The notes under the pieces: generated by a model
Database searches by the model: none
What the model was told of the DNA's origin: nothing
What the model saw: the letters and a program-made list of their open reading frames with translations, nothing else
Shown: one piece after another, positions 7,114 through 10,488 of the stretch
Numbering within the stretch: the first letter of the stretch is position 1
How the letters are laid out: every line of letters begins with the position of its first letter
Assembly: GCA_015143735.1 (NCBI GenBank)
Contig: VKHC01000629.1
Coordinates: 1-10,488, forward strand
Reading direction: 5' to 3'
DNA length: 10,488 nucleotides
Origin: Synura sp. LO234KE
Taxonomy: Eukaryota; Sar; Synurophyceae; Synurales; Mallomonadaceae
Translations under genes and position numbers: made by a program

Positions 7114-8130
7114 TGGGAGTCACATTAAATTTTCTCAATTGTTCACGAAAGTTGGCACCATTTTCTGAAAAAATACTGATGTTTTGCATACCTCCACCAC
7201 ACTTCTTCCTGGTCTGCTAGACCGTTCTTATTCCCCTTCTTTAGTATACCTCACCTGCCCCAAAGTTCGTCCCGATCCAGCATTTATTCGTCCCTCGCCC
7301 GTCAATACACAAGAATCAACTTATATTGGCCTGTACCTGGCAAAGTATGATATCGGGAAAAGTTTGCTAAAGTCTTAGTTCGTCGTGTAGTTTCTCTCTT
7401 ATTTTGCTAAATTCTTTTCATATTTGTTATTATTGGGAGACCTGAGGAATCCGATGCCTATGTATCAAATGGCTAATCCTGTGACCGATTCGGGGAAGGA
7501 GGGGAAGGCGGCCTCCGCCCGAGATCATGTTGGAAAGAACATTCCTACTAGATGTGACATCAAAGTCCCAAGAACGCGAGAGGTAACAGAAACACAAAAT
7601 AAAACGTGAAACTTACCACTTCGACCATTTGACATGAAGGGCAGAAAAGTGGACAGTATCCAAAGCGATAAATTACCAAGAGCATCAAACTTATATCAGG
7701 GTGATTTTTAGGGAGAGAGCATGCTTTCCAGGGGCTTCTACGCCGCCAAGGCGCTCCGACGACCCTCGGGCCACTTCACAATGACCTGGACTATTGAAAT
7801 TTGTACGGGAGGGAGCAAATGTTGGGACGAGCCACGCTAAGTCGCTCGGACAGTGAGGTGCCAAGTTTTTCCGGCGAGTAATGGAAGGTTCCGCTTTGGG
7901 CCAGTAGAGGACTCACGGCTAAGAACCCTCGGAAGGAGATTTCGGGCAGTGGGAAAAGATTAATATCATCGGGTGGGATCGCACCTCTAGTAAGTTAAGT
8001 TACTCGATCGGTTCTAGGAACTGGGTGCGTTTTTTGTGGGTGAAGGCAATACCCGCTCCGGAAGAGCACGTGTGCTCTCCGTGAAATACAGTTGGGGGGA
8101 GAGTAAGAATTTCTGGATTGACGAATATCG
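7114..8130. other. No confident gene; several short frames
   Basis: Apart from the possible second exon described above, only short frames occur: 7,184-7,378, 7,424-7,609 (TTG start) and an ATG-initiated 39-residue frame at 7,721-7,840, all plus strand. None has a recognised domain. The part from about 7,700 to 8,100 is richer in G than its surroundings. No RNA gene or repeat was detected. Confidence 0.25.
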
Positions 8131-8250
8131 ATGGACCGCGCCGCATCATCCTCCGTTGAAGCCCCAAAGATCCTGCTCCCTCATGATCACAATGAGGCTT
8201 TCAATGATGTCCGTATGAGTGCAGGATCAATTGCCCAGCAGCCCTCGTGA
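8131..8250 (+). CDS. Short ORF of 39 residues, unknown
   Basis: ATG 8,131 to TGA 8,248-8,250. The product is Ser/Ala-rich at its start, then has a His/Asp/Asn stretch. It competes with a longer plus frame (8,036-8,218) and a minus frame (8,201-8,398). There is no signal peptide or motif. It is included only because the ATG and composition are plausible; chance is more likely. Confidence 0.1.
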   Translation: MDRAASSSVEAPKILLPHDHNEAFNDVRMSAGSIAQQPS

Positions 8251-8622
8251 ACCTTCCTTTGCGTCCACAGCAATGGCTAGAAGGTAAGAATGTACTAAGA
8301 AAGCGAAGCGAAGGGGCGGTGACCGGGTGACAGGATGTTGTATGGAAGAGCTCCCTGGACGCACCTGAATCTCCGCACTTACTTCTCTTGGTATGCATTC
8401 TGCAACAAAGAAGACTTTCGTTGTGAGGCAGTGCGGAGCCTCAAATTGTTGCGAAAAAACATAAAAAAGGTGCTATATGATGGATCTGCAAAAGCCCGAA
8501 TATATTCTCCAACAGTGCTACCCCTCCGCAATATTCTAAAAAATTGAGGCATAATTTACCAATAGGAGAGTTTAGAAGTGAGGCAGAATAGCTGTTCATG
8601 AATCCCAAGTCCTGCAGATGAG
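8251..8622. other. No confident gene
   Basis: A plus-strand frame at 8,335-8,547 (70 codons; its first codon is TTG) has a Lys/Arg-rich middle and no known motif. No repeats or RNA genes are evident. Confidence 0.25.
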
Positions 8623-8968
8623 ATGTCTAATTATTACCCCGTAGACATCTTAAGCAGAGGGAACTTGCCAGTTGAGTGCTGTGACCACACCGAAAGTTTG
8701 GGGTATAAGATGTCGCGAATTATATATCAAACAGCACTCACACGAGGCTACTGCTCCATCTTCTTGCGGTCTTTGTTCTGCACGGCGGTGGGGCTTCTGT
8801 CCACTCAGCCAGTCATACTCTCCTATAGATGGACGCAGCTCCTTATGGCGGGGAAGTTGGGTAACCTCCTCCGTGTGGACTACACGCCCATTATGGCCTG
8901 ACCATAAGTCATTCGCCCAATTTTTTTGGAAGAAAATTTTCCCAAAATTTCCCATTTTGACTTATTAG
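8623..8968. other. Triple-overlap open region, coding strand undecided
   Basis: Three frames of about 92-101 codons cover nearly the same bases: plus 8,623-8,901, plus 8,672-8,968 and minus 8,650-8,955. At most one is likely real. The minus frame has a charged composition (His, Glu, Arg, Gln) typical of soluble proteins. The plus frames are Cys/Ser/Leu-rich. A further minus phase gives a short basic tail ending in Lys-Lys-Met-Glu-Gln and a stop. No domain is recognised. The concentration of stop-free frames suggests this patch of balanced GC content may be an exon, but the strand cannot be settled by eye. Confidence 0.25.
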
Positions 8969-8981
8969 TGTGTGTTTTTTT

Positions 8982-8998
8982 TGTCCGGTTTCCGGACA
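8982..8998 (+). repeat. 7-bp hairpin with TTT loop
   Basis: TGTCCGG-TTT-CCGGACA is a perfect inverted repeat directly after a run of eight T. It opens a 120-base zone of nested inverted repeats. Confidence 0.85.
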
Positions 8999-9019
8999 GA
9001 CAAAGCTGTTGGGGGGACA

Positions 9020-9099
9020 GTTTCGGACATAATTTGTCCTAGTCAAAACGGTGTGTTCTTTTTGTGTCCGAAACGGTGACTATGACCCATCCGTTTTGA
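9020..9099 (+). repeat. Interleaved inverted repeats
   Basis: GTTTCGGACA (9,020-9,029) pairs exactly with TGTCCGAAAC (9,065-9,074). TCAAAACGG (9,043-9,051) pairs exactly with CCGTTTTGA (9,091-9,099). The two pairs interlock, which would allow alternative or pseudoknot-like folding. A GTGTGTT-plus-T-run phrase followed by GTCCG occurs twice (about 8,970 and 9,051), suggesting an old internal duplication. The zone could be the end of a decayed transposon, but no second terminus was found in this window. Confidence 0.6.
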
Positions 9100-9394
9100 A
9101 ATTAGAACACAAAAATAATCTGACGATATTATCGCCGGAATTGAGTGGAATACTACCTAACAAACCCTTTACATAGAAAGTAAATCTATTTCCAAACTCA
9201 TTTATCCAAGAAAGTAAAAGTTTCCGAGCAATTTCGCTCAGGATACGAAAATCAAAGATTTTTGCATTTCTATATATTTTCATCAAACTTAGATTTCCTT
9301 GTATGCAGAGCTTGATAAAAGTTAAACTCATCATCACAGCACAAGTTTTGGTAAGAATATTTCGAAAGATATCTCTGTCTGAATTTTTATCCAT
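9080..9394 (-). CDS. Hypothetical ORF of 104 residues, unknown
   Basis: ATG 9,392-9,394 to a stop at 9,080-9,082, with an in-frame stop two codons upstream of the ATG at 9,401-9,403. The product is rich in Ile, Leu, Phe, Lys and Asn, reflecting AT-rich DNA. A moderately hydrophobic stretch lies at about residues 17-33. Its C-terminal codons lie in the inverted-repeat zone at 9,043-9,099. No domain, signal peptide or catalytic motif is recognised. It may be a relic of a transposon ending at the inverted repeats, or a chance frame in AT-rich sequence. Confidence 0.22.
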   Translation of the reverse strand: MDKNSDRDIFRNILTKTCAVMMSLTFIKLCIQGNLSLMKIYRNAKIFDFRILSEIARKLLLSWINEFGNRFTFYVKGLLGSIPLNSGDNIVRLFLCSNFKTDGS

Positions 9395-9654
9395 AGTCCC
9401 TTATGTTTAGGTTGCGCCGCAGGGCCCCATATTGTATGATTTACATTTCAGGTTGACTTAACATTGCCTTTCTTCGAATCACTTCTTGCCTATCGTAGTT
9501 ATCGCTCCGAAATGCCAATTTTTCTTCCTTTGTAAATTATGAATATAATCTTTTAGACGATTAAAAATTACATAGAGCAATATTGCGCACCCAGTACCTC
9601 TCTATAAATAGCTAAGAAGCACTACAACGAGCGCTAAATGAAAAAGTAAGAGCA
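9395..9654. other. No gene seen; TATA-like sequence
   Basis: AT-rich sequence. TATAAATA at 9,603-9,610 matches a TATA consensus, and an ATG lies 27 bases after it, but that frame stops after two further codons. No supported gene lies downstream, so promoter function is not claimed. Confidence 0.25.
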
Positions 9655-9960
9655 TGTGGGGCGAACATGACACACCCTCATGCCCGCTCCACCAGCCCCC
9701 CTCTCCACCTGACTCATTGGCGTGCATCTGGCTGGCGGGCTCGTCCGCGGTGTGGTAGTATCTTATGCGCGCCCCCGTGGCGGGAACCTAGCGCTACTGA
9801 TACTATGAGTCTATAATTCATCTAGGTACAAACAGCTGCAGGCAGGCAAGGCGACGAGGAGCGGGGCCGCCTCGCGCTCCGCTGGTGGTGCAAATTCTGG
9901 TTGGCGGTGGGCGGGACACTAATTCATTACGCTTGCGGAAATCGCTGCAAGGCCCTATCG
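9655..9960. other. GC-rich patch in an AT-rich setting
   Basis: The composition switches sharply to C-rich (about 9,675-9,710), then G/C-rich (about 9,730-9,785 and 9,840-9,920) sequence with many CpG steps and GGCGGG or GTGGCGGG words. A small hairpin, GGAGCG (9,858-9,863) with CGCTCC (9,875-9,880), is present. No long frame occupies it. It could be a promoter or CpG-rich island, or foreign sequence. Confidence 0.45.
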
Positions 9961-10488
9961 GTACATTTACCACCTGAAATTGGGCCCGCTCTTGCCACAG
10001 GGAAAATAAGAAAGCCCGAATAGCAGTTAATTAATTAATCAAAAAGCCAAATTATTAGTCGCGAATATAATGCTGGCATGGTAAGGCGCCTGGTAATTTT
10101 ATCAGCAATATCTAGCAAGTGGTATGGCGACTATAAGAGGGTAAGAGATATTTACATTTCAGCCGCCACAAGAATAAAAGGAAGTATTCGAAATAAAGAA
10201 CTAGAAAACGTCCAAAAAACGTCCCGAACAGAATTTGCAATGTGGATCACAGACATGCTTCCCTATTATTGCCGAAAAAATTGATAATTTGCTCCTAGAA
10301 ACCGTAGCAGCCCGTATTTTATGGCCTCTTCAGTAATTTAACTCGCAAATTTTCTAAGTGCTTCTCCTGCGGAAATATGAGAATTCATTCAGGTTTAGTT
10401 ACCTCAGTTATTATTGAACAACAATAATACTCAGAAATTACCTTCTAAGCCTTAGAGGATGACATGATACACGATATAAGGTCCCTAA
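9961..10488. other. AT-rich end region with short frames
   Basis: A plus frame at 10,078-10,284 (68 codons, ATG start) is rich in Arg, Lys and Ile. A second phase stays open from 10,205 to about 10,330, and a third from about 10,314 to 10,430, so the apparent coding potential hops frames as in a decayed gene. TTAATTAATTAA (10,027-10,038) is a 12-bp palindrome. TATTATTG (10,409-10,416) and CAATAATA (10,422-10,429) form an 8-bp hairpin. No family is recognised. Confidence 0.3.

Noticed and set aside
9603-9640. TATA box followed by an ATG 27 bases later
   Set aside because: The ATG frame has only three codons and the window is AT-rich, so the TATA match alone does not support a promoter.
10359-10388. 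CCHC zinc knuckle (Cys-x2-Cys ... His)
   Set aside because: The Cys-to-His spacing is five residues instead of four, and the final Cys is absent. It is kept only as a weak hint in the frame-hopping finding.

Overview
This window looks like gene-poor, repeat-rich nuclear DNA from a eukaryote. I cannot name the species. There are no long uninterrupted genes, no operon-like spacing and no recognisable RNA genes. Most open frames are short, overlap on both strands and carry no motif I can identify. Base composition is patchy: mostly AT-rich, with one clearly GC-rich patch near 9,655-9,960. A filamentous fungus is possible (short reading frames, one plausible short intron), but nothing in the sequence proves it.

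Layout, left to right. Positions 1-4,230 hold short unassigned frames in several phases, a G10 run (1,294-1,303), a 24-bp tandem duplication (1,638-1,685), a weak open frame (2,264-2,524) and a diverged four-unit 21-bp tandem repeat (3,096-3,179). That repeat encodes seven-residue periods on both strands. Positions 4,232-5,338 on the minus strand hold the strongest coding signal: one frame of 369 codons (terminal stop included) beginning at an ATG and broken only by two in-frame stops (5,141-5,143 and 4,946-4,948). It reads as a decayed gene for a protein of about 368 residues. I do not recognise the family. An endogenised viral structural protein or nucleoprotein is one hypothesis.

Positions 5,891-6,563 form a block rich in hairpins and direct repeats, built from many copies of CGTAATAAAT and its complement. 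It is bounded by 13-bp inverted ends with one mismatch, and inside it are a 48-bp direct repeat (one mismatch) and several perfect inverted repeats. It is best read as a MITE-like non-autonomous element or palindromic repeat cluster.

Downstream, a 43-codon frame at 6,982 has a textbook secretory signal peptide and ends at a possible intron donor, so it may be the first exon of a small secreted protein. The right third holds a set of inverted repeats (8,982-9,099), an unassigned minus-strand ORF (9,080-9,394), the GC-rich patch and AT-rich unassigned sequence. Apart from the 4.2-5.3 kb pseudogene and the repeats, gene calls here are weak. No functional link between the parts can be shown.
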